64,000 nucleotides of DNA from Natronobacterium haloterrestre (GCF_900112205.1 NZ_FOKW01000004.1:310001-374000); one strand, 5' to 3'. Counted from the stretch's first letter, positions 8,921 to 17,695 are shown. Numbers and translations are program-made. Notes: a model not told the origin generated them from the letters alone.

Positions 8921-9223
8921 TTAGTTGGTTTCCGTTTCCGTTTCCGTCTCGGTCTCGTCTTCACTCGTGACTGGCTCGGTGTCGACGAAGTCGTCGTCGT
9001 CCTCGTCGACGCCCTCGAACTCGCCAGATTCACGCATCTCCTCGAGTTCCGTTTCGACCTTTTCACGCCCCTTCTGGAATTCGCCCATGGCCTCGCCGGT
9101 CGACCGGGCCAGCTTCGGGATCTTGTTCGCCCCGAACAGCAAGATGGCGATGAAAAGGATGATCAGTAGTTCCGGACCCCCGGGTGCGCCGGGGATGAAC
9201 AGCGGTGCGATTTCGGCTACCAT
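8921..9223 (-). CDS. tatA: Sec-independent translocase subunit TatA
   Basis: 100 residues from the ATG at 9223. The N-terminus is followed by one membrane helix (GPELLIILFIAILLFG), then the TatA hinge and the amphipathic helix with KIPKLARSTGEAMGEF, then an acidic tail ending in Glu-Thr repeats. TatA forms the pore-like component of twin-arginine export, which haloarchaea use for most secreted proteins, including several in this window (26.6-28.2 kb, 61.1 kb). A TTATAA box at 9251-9256 sits about 30 bases upstream of the start. No tatC is adjacent. Confidence 0.93.
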   Translation of the reverse strand: MVAEIAPLFIPGAPGGPELLIILFIAILLFGANKIPKLARSTGEAMGEFQKGREKVETELEEMRESGEFEGVDEDDDDFVDTEPVTSEDETETETETETN

Positions 9224-9250
9224 CTCTATGCGTGGCTTACCCGCTGGCAA

Positions 9251-9256
9251 TTATAA
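9251..9256 (-). promoter_or_regulatory. TATA box of tatA
   Basis: On the minus strand TTATAA lies about 30 bases before the tatA ATG. This predicts transcription starting within a few bases of the start codon. Confidence 0.55.
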
Positions 9257-9292
9257 CCTTTTTGGACCGCTCAGTTAAACAAGAGTCCGCGA

Positions 9293-9308
9293 CGCCCTCA
9301 TGAGGGCG
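9293..9308. repeat. Perfect 16-bp palindrome upstream of tatA
   Basis: CGCCCTCATGAGGGCG is its own reverse complement. It lies 70 bases before the tatA start and about 46 bases from repeat element copy A. It could be an operator or the hairpin of a terminator for the gene at 9509-9919, which is transcribed toward it. Confidence 0.5.
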
Positions 9309-9354
9309 GAAATCCGTCCGAAAACGTTCGGTCGGTCTTCGGTAGCGACGATTC

Positions 9355-9436
9355 ATACGGATTGCTGTACCGATGAACCGGCACAACCGCCGCCAGGGTC
9401 GCGGCTGCGCCGGGAATGACCTACAGTAAACCGTAT
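9355..9436. repeat. 82-bp palindromic repeat element, copy A
   Basis: It begins ATACGGATTGCTGTA and ends CTACAGTAAACCGTAT, so the ends are inverted repeats. The inner part holds CCGGCACAACCGC and its near-complement GCGGCTGCGCCGG. Copies B (39642) and C (52063) share ends, length and inner arms. This copy is 73 bases downstream of the stop codon of the minus-strand gene at 9509-9919. Confidence 0.8.
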
Positions 9437-9508
9437 CAGTTCACATGTCCGTCCATGCTCGGCCTGCACGGGCCGGCATCGATCCGCGTCGTTCTCGCGC
9501 GCGCTACT

Positions 9509-9919
9509 CTAGAACTCGCCCGAGAGGCCGAACGACGCGCGCGATTCGGCGATCCGCCAGTTCCCGTCGACGCGCCGATACTCGTCGACGTACCGACCCT
9601 GTCGCCACCCCTCGTTGCCGTCGGCGTCCCGATAGCACAGGAGGAGGTACCAGCGACCGGTCGCTTCGTCGCCGGCCTCGAGTTCGACGACGGGGTTCGC
9701 GACGAAATGCGCCGAGTAGTCATAGAGCGAGTCGAACGTCCCGGTAGCGAACGCCTGGAGTTCCTCGTGGCCCTCGTAGGACTGCTGGCCCTCGAGGACG
9801 AATCGACCGTCTTCGGTGAACAGCGAGACCCACCGATCGTAGTCGCCGTCGTCGATGGCATAACAGTAGTCGTACTTCAGCCGGTGGATGGCCTCGCGCG
9901 TCGACGTGGTCATACTCAT
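9509..9919 (-). CDS. NTF2-like / SnoaL-like domain protein
   Basis: 136 residues from the ATG at 9919. A single compact alpha+beta domain: an N-terminal helix with KYDYCYAIDDGDYDRW, then LFTEDGRFVLEG, and a C-terminal sheet ending YRRVDGNWRIAESRAS. This is the pattern of the NTF2-like superfamily, which includes SnoaL, ring-hydroxylating dioxygenase beta subunits and ketosteroid isomerase relatives. Catalytic function cannot be deduced. It is divergent from the peroxiredoxin gene, with 177 bases between them. The open frame extends upstream of the ATG but loses family character there. Confidence 0.85.
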   Translation of the reverse strand: MSMTTSTREAIHRLKYDYCYAIDDGDYDRWVSLFTEDGRFVLEGQQSYEGHEELQAFATGTFDSLYDYSAHFVANPVVELEAGDEATGRWYLLLCYRDADGNEGWRQGRYVDEYRRVDGNWRIAESRASFGLSGEF

Positions 9920-10096
9920 AGCGGAAGGCTCGAACGGCGAGGGGGATAAGCGTGGGCGGTCTTCCGGTGGAGGACTCGGGGTCTCCGATACCCTCTCGAG
10001 CACCGTATCGACGCGCTCCAGACCCGACACCGCCTGGACTCCCGAACCGATTTGGTAACGAAACAGTCTTTCACGCCGAACCGAAACTAGCCATCG

Positions 10097-10576
10097 ATGG
10101 TAGAAACTGGAGACGCTGCACCCGATTTCACCGCACCGCTCGCAAACGGCGACGTCGAATCCTTCACGCTCTCCGAGCGACTCGAGGACGAGGCGCCGAT
10201 CGTCCTCGCTTTCTTCCCCGGCGCCTTCACGAGCGTCTGCACCGAGGAGATGTGCACGTTCCAGGACCGACTGTCCGCATTCGACGATGTCGACGCCGAA
10301 GTGTACGGCGTCAGCCGCGACTCCCCGTTCACGCTCAACGAGTTCCGCGCACAGAACGACCTCGAGTTCGGCCTCATCAGCGACCTCAACAAGGAGGTCG
10401 TCGACGAGTACGGCGTCGAGATGGACTTCGCCGACCTGGGCGTCTACGGCGTCGCGAAGCGGTCGGTCTTCGTGATCGACAGCGACGGTGAGATCACCTA
10501 CTCGTGGGTCAGCGACGACCCCGGCGTCGAACCGGAGTACGTCGAGGTCGAAGCGGCCGCCGAAGACGCCGCGTAA
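10097..10576 (+). CDS. Peroxiredoxin (AhpC/TSA-BCP family)
   Basis: 159 residues. Thioredoxin-fold peroxidase with the active-site segment FPGAFTSVCTEEMCTF; Cys48 is the likely peroxidatic cysteine and Cys53 is a nearby candidate resolving or structural cysteine. The later motif GVSRDSPFTLNEFRAQNDL is typical of the family. It reduces hydrogen peroxide and organic peroxides in the cytoplasm using thioredoxin-like donors. The C-terminus is acidic. It is a single gene, divergent from an NTF2-like protein. The window also encodes a catalase-peroxidase at 24.1 kb. Confidence 0.92.
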   Translation: MVETGDAAPDFTAPLANGDVESFTLSERLEDEAPIVLAFFPGAFTSVCTEEMCTFQDRLSAFDDVDAEVYGVSRDSPFTLNEFRAQNDLEFGLISDLNKEVVDEYGVEMDFADLGVYGVAKRSVFVIDSDGEITYSWVSDDPGVEPEYVEVEAAAEDAA

Positions 10577-10669
10577 GCCGGTCGACGATCCCCCGATTCC
10601 GTCCTCCCGTCGACGCGGAAATTTCGTAGCCGGCACAGGGTTTTTCTAACCGGCCGCCGTCGTTTGGCT

Positions 10670-11482
10670 ATGAGCGACTCTGGTACCGAAGCGGACTCTC
10701 GTCGCATCTATTCTCCCGATGCCGAACACGAGTTCCCCGACGAGAAACTGAACCGCGTCCTCGAGTTCGTCGAGGACGACGAAGAGATCCAGACTTACCT
10801 CGAGGCCCAGAACGTCAACGCGGTCGACCGGATGCGGTACAACGATCACGGCGTGAAACACATCGAGATCGTTCGCAACCGCGCGCTGTGTCTGTACGAT
10901 CTGCTGAAAGGCGGCGACGTCGAGTTCCACGCCGGTCAGCAGGGACTCGAGGAGGAAGACGAGTCAGTGGTCGTCGCGCTGGCTGCGACGCTGCACGACG
11001 TGGGCCACGTGGTCCACCGCGACGAACACGTCTACTACTCCATCCCGCTGGCCGCGGACATCCTGGATCGGATCCTCCCCGAGTTCTACGACGTCGCGGA
11101 GACGGTCCGGATGAAAGGCGAGATCCTCCACGCGATCCTCTGTCACCACACTGCGGAGACGCCGCTGACGACCGAGGCGGGCGTGATCCGGGTCGCCGAC
11201 GCCCTGGACATGGAAAGCGGTCGATCCCGCATTCCCTACGAACACGGCGGCCGCGGGATCAACACGCTCTCGAGCCAGGCGATCAAGCGAGTATCGCTCC
11301 ACGAGGGCGACACCCGGCCCGTGATGGTCGAAATCGCGATGACCAACGCCGCGGGGGTCTACCAGGTCGACAACCTGCTGAAGGCCAAACTCCGGGACTC
11401 GGGACTCGAGGACGAGATCCGGATCGTGGCGGTCAACACCAACGAGAACCGGGAGCAACTGGTCGAACGGATCGAACTCTGA
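10670..11482 (+). CDS. HD-domain phosphohydrolase
   Basis: 270 residues from the ATG at 10670; a TTG two codons upstream is also open. The HD signature is seen as HGVKHIEIVRN, then ATLHDVGHVVHRDEH with the paired His-Asp, and later ILCHHTAETPLT followed by RVADALDMESGRSR. These residues would bind divalent metal and hydrolyse a phosphate ester, nucleotide or cyclic nucleotide. The substrate is not evident. The gene stands alone with a T-rich stretch at 10641-10648, placed as a promoter element for an almost leaderless transcript. Confidence 0.85.
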   Translation: MSDSGTEADSRRIYSPDAEHEFPDEKLNRVLEFVEDDEEIQTYLEAQNVNAVDRMRYNDHGVKHIEIVRNRALCLYDLLKGGDVEFHAGQQGLEEEDESVVVALAATLHDVGHVVHRDEHVYYSIPLAADILDRILPEFYDVAETVRMKGEILHAILCHHTAETPLTTEAGVIRVADALDMESGRSRIPYEHGGRGINTLSSQAIKRVSLHEGDTRPVMVEIAMTNAAGVYQVDNLLKAKLRDSGLEDEIRIVAVNTNENREQLVERIEL

Positions 11483-11608
11483 GCCGACGGATCGCGTCGT
11501 TTCCGCCGTCCTCGCCGAGTACGTCCCCACTCCTGGTTTTCGTCGTGTCGTACCCGACGGGTCGTCCACCCGTTCGCTTCGGCGGCAGGTCCCTCTCGAA
11601 AATCCGAG

Positions 11609-11839
11609 TTACGTTCGAGCCAGTTCGAACCCGTCGTCCGTCCGTTCGAGGTGTCCTCGCTTGCGGAGCGTCCCTGTAATCGAGAGGACCGTACTCTTCG
11701 AGAGGTCGAGATCCGTACAGAGCCGATCGGCGGGACACCGTCCGTGGGACGCGAGATAGAGGTAGACGAGTTTCGCGCGCGGCGACTCGAGATCCGCCGG
11801 CATCGATACGTACTGGGTCGACGTCGCAGTCGTCTGCAT
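11609..11839 (-). CDS. Small winged-helix DNA-binding protein
   Basis: 76 residues from the ATG at 11839. After a short N-terminus ending VSMPADLESPRAKLVYLYL, the sequence has the helix-turn-helix DRLCTDLDLSKSTVLSITGTLRKRGHL and a wing LERTDDGFEL, as in MarR/TrmB-type single-domain regulators. It is probably a transcription factor with unknown targets. An AT-rich box at 11866-11874 lies about 31 bases upstream, supporting this start over a possible ATG at 11863. It is divergent from the XapX-like gene. Confidence 0.75.
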   Translation of the reverse strand: MQTTATSTQYVSMPADLESPRAKLVYLYLASHGRCPADRLCTDLDLSKSTVLSITGTLRKRGHLERTDDGFELART

Positions 11840-11865
11840 ACGAGACAGTCCTGTTTTCGACAATA

Positions 11866-11874
11866 ATAAAGTTG
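11866..11874 (-). promoter_or_regulatory. TATA box of the winged-helix gene
   Basis: On the minus strand TTTATTATT is centred about 31 bases before the ATG at 11839, predicting a leader of only a few bases. Confidence 0.5.
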
Positions 11875-12002
11875 AGTGTCGACGATAGTCGAAAACTCGG
11901 CGGCGGAGGGACGATCGACGGCACGAAACGCGAAGGGATGGATCAGGGCGGCCCGCGACTCCAGGTCGGAGGATTTTCGTTCGTCCCGCCCCGTTGACCG
12001 AT

Positions 12003-12197
12003 ATGAATTACGAGCTCATCTTACTCGGTCTTGCTACGGGCGCAGCAACGGGCGGCTTCTTCGCGTTGTTCGACGTCCCGATCCCTGCACCGCCCGAACT
12101 GCCCGGACTCATGGGTATCGTCGGAATTTACCTCGGATACAAGCTCGTCGACGCGGCGGGGATCACGGCAAACGTATCGAGCTGGCTCGGACTGTAA
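12003..12197 (+). CDS. XapX domain membrane protein
   Basis: 64 residues from the ATG at 12003. Two hydrophobic segments: one at the N-terminus with GLATGAATGGFFALF, then VPIPAPPELPGLMGIVGIYLGYKLVD, the hallmark of the XapX (DUF1427) family. Function is not established; in bacteria the domain occurs near nucleoside and sugar transport genes. Here it lies between a small winged-helix regulator and a deaminase-like amidohydrolase gene on the other strand. The short length is normal for the family. Confidence 0.82.
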   Translation: MNYELILLGLATGAATGGFFALFDVPIPAPPELPGLMGIVGIYLGYKLVDAAGITANVSSWLGL

Positions 12198-12235
12198 GGC
12201 GGTCGTCGATCGTCGAAGGACTTTTCGTCGACCCG

Positions 12236-13540
12236 TTAGGGAGCGACCTCGAGGTCGGCCGCGAATTCGCGGGCGCGCTCGCGGATCGCGTCGGCGTCGG
12301 CGGCGAGTACCTCCCCGTCGTCCAGCAGGACGTTCCCGTCGACCATCGTGAACTGGACGTCGTCCCCGCGGGCGGCAAACACGAGATGCGAGAGGACGTC
12401 GTGGATCGGCGTCGCGCGCGTCAGGTCGGTCTCGAGGCCCACGATGTCGGCTTTCCACCCCTCGCGGAGCGCGCCGACCCGGTCGAAGCCGGCCGCGCGG
12501 GCGCCGTTTATCGTCGCCATCTCGAAGACCGTCGGCGCGGGTAGCGCCTGGGGCTCGAGCCGTTCGACCTTCTGGAGGAGGCTGGCCTGTCGCATCTCAG
12601 TGAACGGGTCGAGCGTGTTGTTACACGGCGGGCCGTCGTTGCCGAGCGCGACGTTGATGCCCCGATCGAGGTAGTCGTGGATCGGGGCGACGCCGCTCGC
12701 CAGTTTCATGTTCGAGGACGGGCAGTAGGTGACGTTGGTACCGGTTTCCGCGAGCACCTCCCGCTCGCTCTCGTCGGTCCAGACACAGTGGGCGAGGACG
12801 ACGTCCTCGCCGGTCAGTCCGACCTCGTCGAGCCAGTGGACGTTCCGCCGACCGGTCTCCTTCTCGACGGTGGCGACTTCGTCCCGGTTCTCGCTCGCGT
12901 GCGTGTGAATCCGAACGCCGTCGTACTCGTCCGCGAGGGCCCGCGACCCCCGGAGACACTCTTCGGTACAGCTGACGGCGAAGCGCGGGGTCAGCGCGTA
13001 GCGGATCCGGCCGTCGGCGGCGCCGTGATACCGCTGGATGAGCCGCTCGCTCTCGGCCAGCGCCTCGTCGGTGTCCTCGAGCAGTCCGTCGGGGGACTCC
13101 TTGTCCATCATCACCTTCCCCAGCCGGCCGCGGATCCCCAGATCGCGGGCCGCTTCGAAGGCCTCCTCGGCGTGATGCACCGAGAGGTGGTCGATGCAGG
13201 TCGTCGTCCCGCTCTCGATCATCTCGAGGTAGCCCAGTTCGGCCGCGGTTCGCATCTCCTCGGCCGACAGCGAGGCCTCCATCGGCAGGACGTAGTCGAA
13301 CAGCCACTCGAGCAGGGCGGTGTCGTCCGCGATTCCACGACCCAGGCTCTGGACGGAGTGGACGTGTGCGCCGACGGTTCCCGGCGCGAGCAGGTCGTAC
13401 GAACGACGTTCGTGGTCTGGATAGCGTTCGATACAGTCCGAACGGTCCCCGACTGTGACGATTCGGTCGTCCTCGACGACGACGGCACCGTCCGCGATCA
13501 CGGTGTCCGCGTCGGCGATGACTGTCCCCGACAGCAACAT
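12236..13540 (-). CDS. Amidohydrolase, S-adenosylhomocysteine/5'-deoxyadenosine deaminase-like
   Basis: 434 residues from the ATG at 13540. A TIM-barrel metal-dependent hydrolase of the ATZ/TRZ-MtaD group: the metal pair is His59-x-His61 in GTVGAHVHS, a further histidine in IHTHASEN, one in LAHCVWTD, and the aspartate in LGNDGPPCNNTLD. Known members deaminate S-adenosylhomocysteine, methylthioadenosine or 5'-deoxyadenosine, feeding methionine and purine recycling. The exact substrate is inferred only from this resemblance. It is a single gene, with 38 bases separating its end from the XapX gene. Confidence 0.85.
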   Translation of the reverse strand: MLLSGTVIADADTVIADGAVVVEDDRIVTVGDRSDCIERYPDHERRSYDLLAPGTVGAHVHSVQSLGRGIADDTALLEWLFDYVLPMEASLSAEEMRTAAELGYLEMIESGTTTCIDHLSVHHAEEAFEAARDLGIRGRLGKVMMDKESPDGLLEDTDEALAESERLIQRYHGAADGRIRYALTPRFAVSCTEECLRGSRALADEYDGVRIHTHASENRDEVATVEKETGRRNVHWLDEVGLTGEDVVLAHCVWTDESEREVLAETGTNVTYCPSSNMKLASGVAPIHDYLDRGINVALGNDGPPCNNTLDPFTEMRQASLLQKVERLEPQALPAPTVFEMATINGARAAGFDRVGALREGWKADIVGLETDLTRATPIHDVLSHLVFAARGDDVQFTMVDGNVLLDDGEVLAADADAIRERAREFAADLEVAP

Positions 13541-13638
13541 ACCGAACCACGATAGCCGTTCGCGGCTCTTATCTCTATGGATTCGTCGGGCGATGTTCAG
13601 AACTCGGCGAGAGACACAGAGAAGACGGGTTCGAACCG

Positions 13639-13824
13639 TTACGACTCGAGCGCCATCGACAGCTTCGATAACCCCCACGCAAGCGAGACGAGGAACACGA
13701 AGGTCAGGTATCCCACCACGAGCGGGACCGCGATCACCGGCAGCGACTCGTAGAATACGTAGGCGGCCGCGACGAGCAACGGGACGAAAACGAGATTCGC
13801 GTAGACGAATCGCGCGATACTCAT
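13639..13824 (-). CDS. Small two-helix membrane protein, unknown function
   Basis: 61 residues. Two hydrophobic stretches: FVYANLVFVPLLVAAAYVFY and VIAVPLVVGYLTFVFLVSLAWG, with a short polar C-terminus. I do not recognise the family. It lies between the end of the succinate dehydrogenase operon and the amidohydrolase, on the same strand. The ATG is preceded by AT-poor sequence with no clear promoter. The membrane pattern and orderly composition make it more likely a gene than chance. Confidence 0.55.
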   Translation of the reverse strand: MSIARFVYANLVFVPLLVAAAYVFYESLPVIAVPLVVGYLTFVFLVSLAWGLSKLSMALES

Positions 13825-13980
13825 TTGGCGACGCTACTCCGGGGAGACGGATAGCCCTGCTGGTCTCGCGGTTGGAGCGAAACGGGAAGGGACGAAAGGA
13901 GAGCAAAGCACCGACCAGGGAATCGGCCGACTCCGACTGTGGAACCGCCAACTACGAGTATCGAGCCGTAAACGGCGCAG

Positions 13981-15822
13981 TCAGTAACTGCGCTCTTTCG
14001 GCTCGTAGGTCTTGTCCTGGCCCTCGAGGATGACCGGACGGTACCAGACCGACGGCTCGCCGCCGTCCCACGAGACCATCGTGTGCTTGAGCCAGTTCTC
14101 GTCGTCGCGGATCTGGTTCTCCTGGCGCCAGTGGGCCCCGCGGAACTCGTTGCGGACCAGGGCACCGAGCGCGATCGTCTCGGCGACGTCGATCAGGTTC
14201 CGCGTCTCGATCGTGTGCTGGAGGTCGGTGTTGAACGTCCGCGATGGGTCGTCGACGTAGACGTTCTGGTACTCCTGGCGACACTCGCGGATGATCTCGA
14301 GTGCCTTCTTGATCCCGTCTTCCGTGCGGAAGACGTTGACGTAGTCGGTCATCGCCTGCTGGAGCTTCGAGCGGATCTCGGCGTGCTGGACGCCCTCGTC
14401 GCGGTCCAGCAGTCGGTCGACGCGGGCACGCTCGCGCTCGACGGCGCGCTCGAGCAGCCCCTCGGCGTCGGCGGCGACGCCGCCGTCGGCCGCGATGGCC
14501 TCGTCGACCTCGTCGAGGCCGGCCTTGCCGGGCGTGACCGGGAACTCGGTGTCGTCCTCGTCCTCGGCGTCGTCGCCGTAGCCGGTCCGGATCTCGGCCT
14601 CGCCCAGGTCCTCGCCGGCGGCGTGACGACCGGCGCGCTTGCCGAAGACGATCAGTTCCGGGAGGGCGTTCCCGCCCAGGCGGTTGCCGCCGTGGACCGA
14701 GACGCAGGCACACTCGCCGGCCGCGTAGAGACCGTCGATACAGGTCTGGCCGTTCTCGTCGGTCTCGATGCCGCCCATCGCGTAGTGCTGGCCGGGCTTG
14801 ACCGGCATCGGCTCGACGAGCCCGTCGACCCCCTCGAAGTCCTCTGCCAGGTGCAGAATGTTCTCGAGGCGGTCCATGATGCGCTCCTCGCCGAGGTGGC
14901 GCATGTCGAGGTGGACGTACTCGTCCTCGATGCCACGCCCCTCGTCGACCTCGGTGAGTTCGGCCCGGGCGACGACGTCGCGGGAGGCGAGTTCGCCGGA
15001 GTTGTTCGCGTAGCCGTACTCGAACATGAACCGCTCGCCCTCGCTGTTGTAGAGGATGCCGCCCTCCCCGCGGACGCCCTCGCTGATGAGGACGCCGGTC
15101 GACGGCAGCGAGGTGGGGTGGAACTGGATGAATTCCATGTCCTCGAGCGGGGCGCCCGCACGGTAGGCCATCGCGTGGCCGTCGCCGGTACAGGAGACGG
15201 CGTTTGTGGTGTGGTCGAAGGCCTGCCCGGGACCGCCGGTCGCGAGGACGACGCCCTGGTTGGCTTTGAAGCCCTCGATGTTGCCGGACTGGACGTCGTA
15301 GGCGACGACGCCGTGACACTCCCGATCGTTGGGATCGGGCTCGTCCGTCGTCGCGAGGTTCATCACGTACCACTCGTCGTACACCTGGATGCCCCGCTTG
15401 ACGACCTGCTCGTACATCGTGTGCAGCAGGTGGTGGCCGGTTTCGGCACCGGCGTACGTGGTGCGGGGGTACGAGAGCCCGCCGAACGGGCGCTGGGAGA
15501 CGCGACCGTCCTCCTCGCGGGAGAACGGCATCCCCCAGTGCTCGAGGTGCATCGTCTCCTCGGGGGCGTCCTGGGCCAGCGTCTCGACAGCCGGGGCGTC
15601 GCCGAGGTAGTCCGACCCCTTCATCGTGTCGTAGGCGTGCAGTTCCCAGTCGTCGCCCTCCTGGAGTGCGGCGTTGATCCCGCCCTCGGCCGCGCCGGTG
15701 TGGCTGCGGACCGGATGGAGTTTCGAGACGAGTGCCGTGTCGGCTCCCGCCTCGTGCGCTGCGATCGCGGCTCGGAGGCCGGCGCCGCCCGCGCCGACCA
15801 CGATGACGTCGTGTTCGTACAT
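13981..15822 (-). CDS. sdhA: Succinate dehydrogenase flavoprotein subunit
   Basis: 613 residues. The N-terminal FAD motif VVGAGGAGLRAAI is followed by SHTGAAEGGINA, in which His41 is at the position that binds FAD covalently in succinate dehydrogenases. Later motifs include EFIQFHPTSLPSTG, the HxGGNRLGGNALPE segment and the C-terminal helical domain with a long acidic insertion near 400-440, usual for halophiles. It oxidises succinate to fumarate in the citric acid cycle and passes electrons to SdhB. Last gene of sdhCDBA, starting one base after the sdhB stop. Confidence 0.96.
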   Translation of the reverse strand: MYEHDVIVVGAGGAGLRAAIAAHEAGADTALVSKLHPVRSHTGAAEGGINAALQEGDDWELHAYDTMKGSDYLGDAPAVETLAQDAPEETMHLEHWGMPFSREEDGRVSQRPFGGLSYPRTTYAGAETGHHLLHTMYEQVVKRGIQVYDEWYVMNLATTDEPDPNDRECHGVVAYDVQSGNIEGFKANQGVVLATGGPGQAFDHTTNAVSCTGDGHAMAYRAGAPLEDMEFIQFHPTSLPSTGVLISEGVRGEGGILYNSEGERFMFEYGYANNSGELASRDVVARAELTEVDEGRGIEDEYVHLDMRHLGEERIMDRLENILHLAEDFEGVDGLVEPMPVKPGQHYAMGGIETDENGQTCIDGLYAAGECACVSVHGGNRLGGNALPELIVFGKRAGRHAAGEDLGEAEIRTGYGDDAEDEDDTEFPVTPGKAGLDEVDEAIAADGGVAADAEGLLERAVERERARVDRLLDRDEGVQHAEIRSKLQQAMTDYVNVFRTEDGIKKALEIIRECRQEYQNVYVDDPSRTFNTDLQHTIETRNLIDVAETIALGALVRNEFRGAHWRQENQIRDDENWLKHTMVSWDGGEPSVWYRPVILEGQDKTYEPKERSY

Positions 15823-15823
15823 A

Positions 15824-16702
15824 TTACCAGAATTTGAGGTTCTTCTTGACGGCCTCCCGCTTGAGTTCCTGGATGTGCTCGGTTAGCGGGATGTCTTTCG
15901 GACACACTTCCGTACAGGAGAACTGGGTCTGGCACCGCCAGACGCCGTGTTCCTGCTCGAGAATGCGGAGTCGGTGCTCTTTGATCTCCTCGCTCTCGCG
16001 GTCGTCCATCGCGAACTTGTAGGCCTTGTTGATCGCCGCCGGGCCGAGGTACTTGTTGTCGCCGGCCGCGATGTTACACGAGGACATACAGGCGCCACAC
16101 CAGATACACCGCGAGGACATCTTGATCTTCTCGCGGTTCTCCGGACTCTGGCGCTGCTCCTCGAGGTCGTTGACGTCGGGCGTGTCTTCGTCCTGGAAGT
16201 ACGGCTCGACGGCGTGCATCTGGTCGTAGAAGTGGCTCATGTCGACGACCAGGTCCTTGACGACCTCCTGGTGGGGCAGCGGTTCGATGCGAACCGGCTG
16301 CTCGAGGTCGGAGATCTGGGTCTTGCAGCCGAGTCGCTGTTTGCCGTTGACGAAGAAGGCGTCGGAGCCACAGACCGCCTGTCGACAGGAGTGACGGAAC
16401 GTAAGCGAGGAGTCGTACTCGTCGCGGGCGTACATGACCGCATCGAGGACGGTCATCCCCTTCTCGAAGGGAACGTGGAAGTCGTCGAAGCGGGGCTCCT
16501 GCTTGCCCTCGACTTCGGGGTCGTATCGGAACACTTTGATGTGAACCGTCTCCCCCTCGAGTTCGGCCTGTTTCTCCGACTCCTCGTCGATCGCGCCCGA
16601 CTCTTTCTCGGCGAGGCGGCGGTCCTGGGGCGACTGGGCCCCCTTCATGTCCGGATCTTTCGGTGCTTCCTGCGTCTCGGGTTCTTGTTGTTGCGTACTC
16701 AT
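15824..16702 (-). CDS. sdhB: Succinate dehydrogenase iron-sulfur subunit
   Basis: 292 residues. An acidic N-terminal extension of about 50 residues precedes the ferredoxin-like domain. The [2Fe-2S] site is Cys106, Cys111 and Cys126, with Asp114 at the third ligand position, as in E. coli SdhB. The C-terminal domain has CIWCGACMSSC and SCTEVCPKDI for the [4Fe-4S] and [3Fe-4S] centres. It carries electrons from SdhA's flavin to the membrane anchor. It begins one base after the sdhD stop. Confidence 0.96.
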   Translation of the reverse strand: MSTQQQEPETQEAPKDPDMKGAQSPQDRRLAEKESGAIDEESEKQAELEGETVHIKVFRYDPEVEGKQEPRFDDFHVPFEKGMTVLDAVMYARDEYDSSLTFRHSCRQAVCGSDAFFVNGKQRLGCKTQISDLEQPVRIEPLPHQEVVKDLVVDMSHFYDQMHAVEPYFQDEDTPDVNDLEEQRQSPENREKIKMSSRCIWCGACMSSCNIAAGDNKYLGPAAINKAYKFAMDDRESEEIKEHRLRILEQEHGVWRCQTQFSCTEVCPKDIPLTEHIQELKREAVKKNLKFW

Positions 16703-16703
16703 G

Positions 16704-17069
16704 TTAGGTCCACCCGGCCATAGCGAGTGCGACGTAGATTCCCTGGACGATCAGCGCGCCACCAGCGATAACAAGGACTGCGAGTACTACTTTCTTCGGG
16801 GTTCCGTCGAGACCCTGGTTGACGAGTGCGTTGTAGACGCCGTTGACGCCGTGGAACGCCCCGGCGATCAGGAACAACACCATCGTCAGGAAGTAGCCGA
16901 CGTTTTGCATCCGCGCCTGCGTGCCGAGGAAGGTCACTTCGTAGGCGTGGTTGACGAAGTGTAGCTGGAAGAAGTGAAACGCGAGGACGACGACGAGAAA
17001 CGCCGCCGTGATTCGCTGGAGCAGCCACGCGGTCCCGCCGGGGGCGAAGGAACTGTAGCGTTCGGCCAT
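16704..17069 (-). CDS. sdhD: Succinate dehydrogenase membrane anchor subunit
   Basis: 121 residues with three membrane segments: LLQRITAAFLVVVLAFHFFQ, then NVGYFLTMVLFLIAGAFHGV and a C-terminal VVLAVLVIAGGALIVQGIYV. His residues in the first two helices are candidate haem or quinone-site ligands. It anchors the SdhAB head and helps form the quinone site. Its ATG overlaps the sdhC stop by one base (TAATG), a sign of coupled translation. Confidence 0.92.
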   Translation of the reverse strand: MAERYSSFAPGGTAWLLQRITAAFLVVVLAFHFFQLHFVNHAYEVTFLGTQARMQNVGYFLTMVLFLIAGAFHGVNGVYNALVNQGLDGTPKKVVLAVLVIAGGALIVQGIYVALAMAGWT

Positions 17070-17497
17070 TAGATGCCCACCCCCGAGAGGAACGTCGGAA
17101 CGCTCGCGACGGTGATGACCCCCGTCAGGATCAGTGAGGCGTAGAAGCTCTTGTCCTGTGCCTCGAGTCCGATGCCGAGGTCGACCATCAGCAGTCGGAG
17201 CCCGTTCAGGATGTGGAAGACGGCGACGGCGAGCAACCCGACCTCGAGGACGCGGATGATGAACAGGTCCTCGAGCCCCTGTAGCGTCGTCGTGTAGACG
17301 TCCGTCTCCGCCTGAATCATCGCTGGATCACCGCTCGCTGCGCCGATTGACGTACTCAGCACGGCGATGTGGGTGAACAGGTAACCGATCAGCATCCACC
17401 CCGTGAACTTGTGGAAGATCCACGCCCACATCCCGGCCTTGAATTCTTTCCAGCGGCCGAAATCCTCGATGAGGCCGCGGTTGTAAGACTGACTCAT
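17069..17497 (-). CDS. sdhC: Succinate dehydrogenase cytochrome b556 subunit
   Basis: 142 residues from the ATG at 17497. Three membrane segments: [21 protein letters not shown] with a candidate haem histidine, then [19 protein letters not shown] with the typical histidine-asparagine-glycine, and a C-terminal helix [15 protein letters not shown]. It is the first gene of sdhCDBA. A GGTATAGAAG patch at 17527-17536 (minus-strand TATA) lies about 34 bases upstream and fits a nearly leaderless transcript. An in-frame ATG further upstream at 17554 is less likely because it precedes the TATA box. Confidence 0.92.
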   Translation of the reverse strand: MSQSYNRGLIEDFGRWKEFKAGMWAWIFHKFTGWMLIGYLFTHIAVLSTSIGAASGDPAMIQAETDVYTTTLQGLEDLFIIRVLEVGLLAVAVFHILNGLRLLMVDLGIGLEAQDKSFYASLILTGVITVASVPTFLSGVGI

Positions 17498-17526
17498 GCG
17501 CTCATGTGGACCGTTTGACCGTGAGG

Positions 17527-17534
17527 GTATAGAA
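17527..17534 (-). promoter_or_regulatory. TATA box of the sdhCDBA operon
   Basis: The minus strand reads TTCTATACC, centred about 34 bases before the sdhC start. It is the only good TATA-like box in the 200-base gap. Confidence 0.5.
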
Positions 17535-17695
17535 GTTACTTTTGTCGCTTCCAATTACCGCCACTACCGAGTGGCTCGGGTCGGAAACTCGCGGTGTGCG
17601 TGAGCGCGAACCGAACCCGTTCGGGTCGAGCGCGTATCGAACCGGCGATGTCACGCGTCGGATCCGTGCGGCCGGAGAGACCAACCCCTGTCCAG

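Noticed and set aside
8807-9169. Open frame starting inside the tRNA and reading GRGGIRTHD
   Set aside because: This peptide is the translation of the tRNA's antisense strand and recurs whenever such tRNAs are read through. It overlaps tRNA-Arg and tatA, so it is an artefact.
9509-10636. 375-residue version of the NTF2-like protein
   Set aside because: The part upstream of the ATG at 9919 overlaps the peroxiredoxin gene on the other strand and has no homology character.
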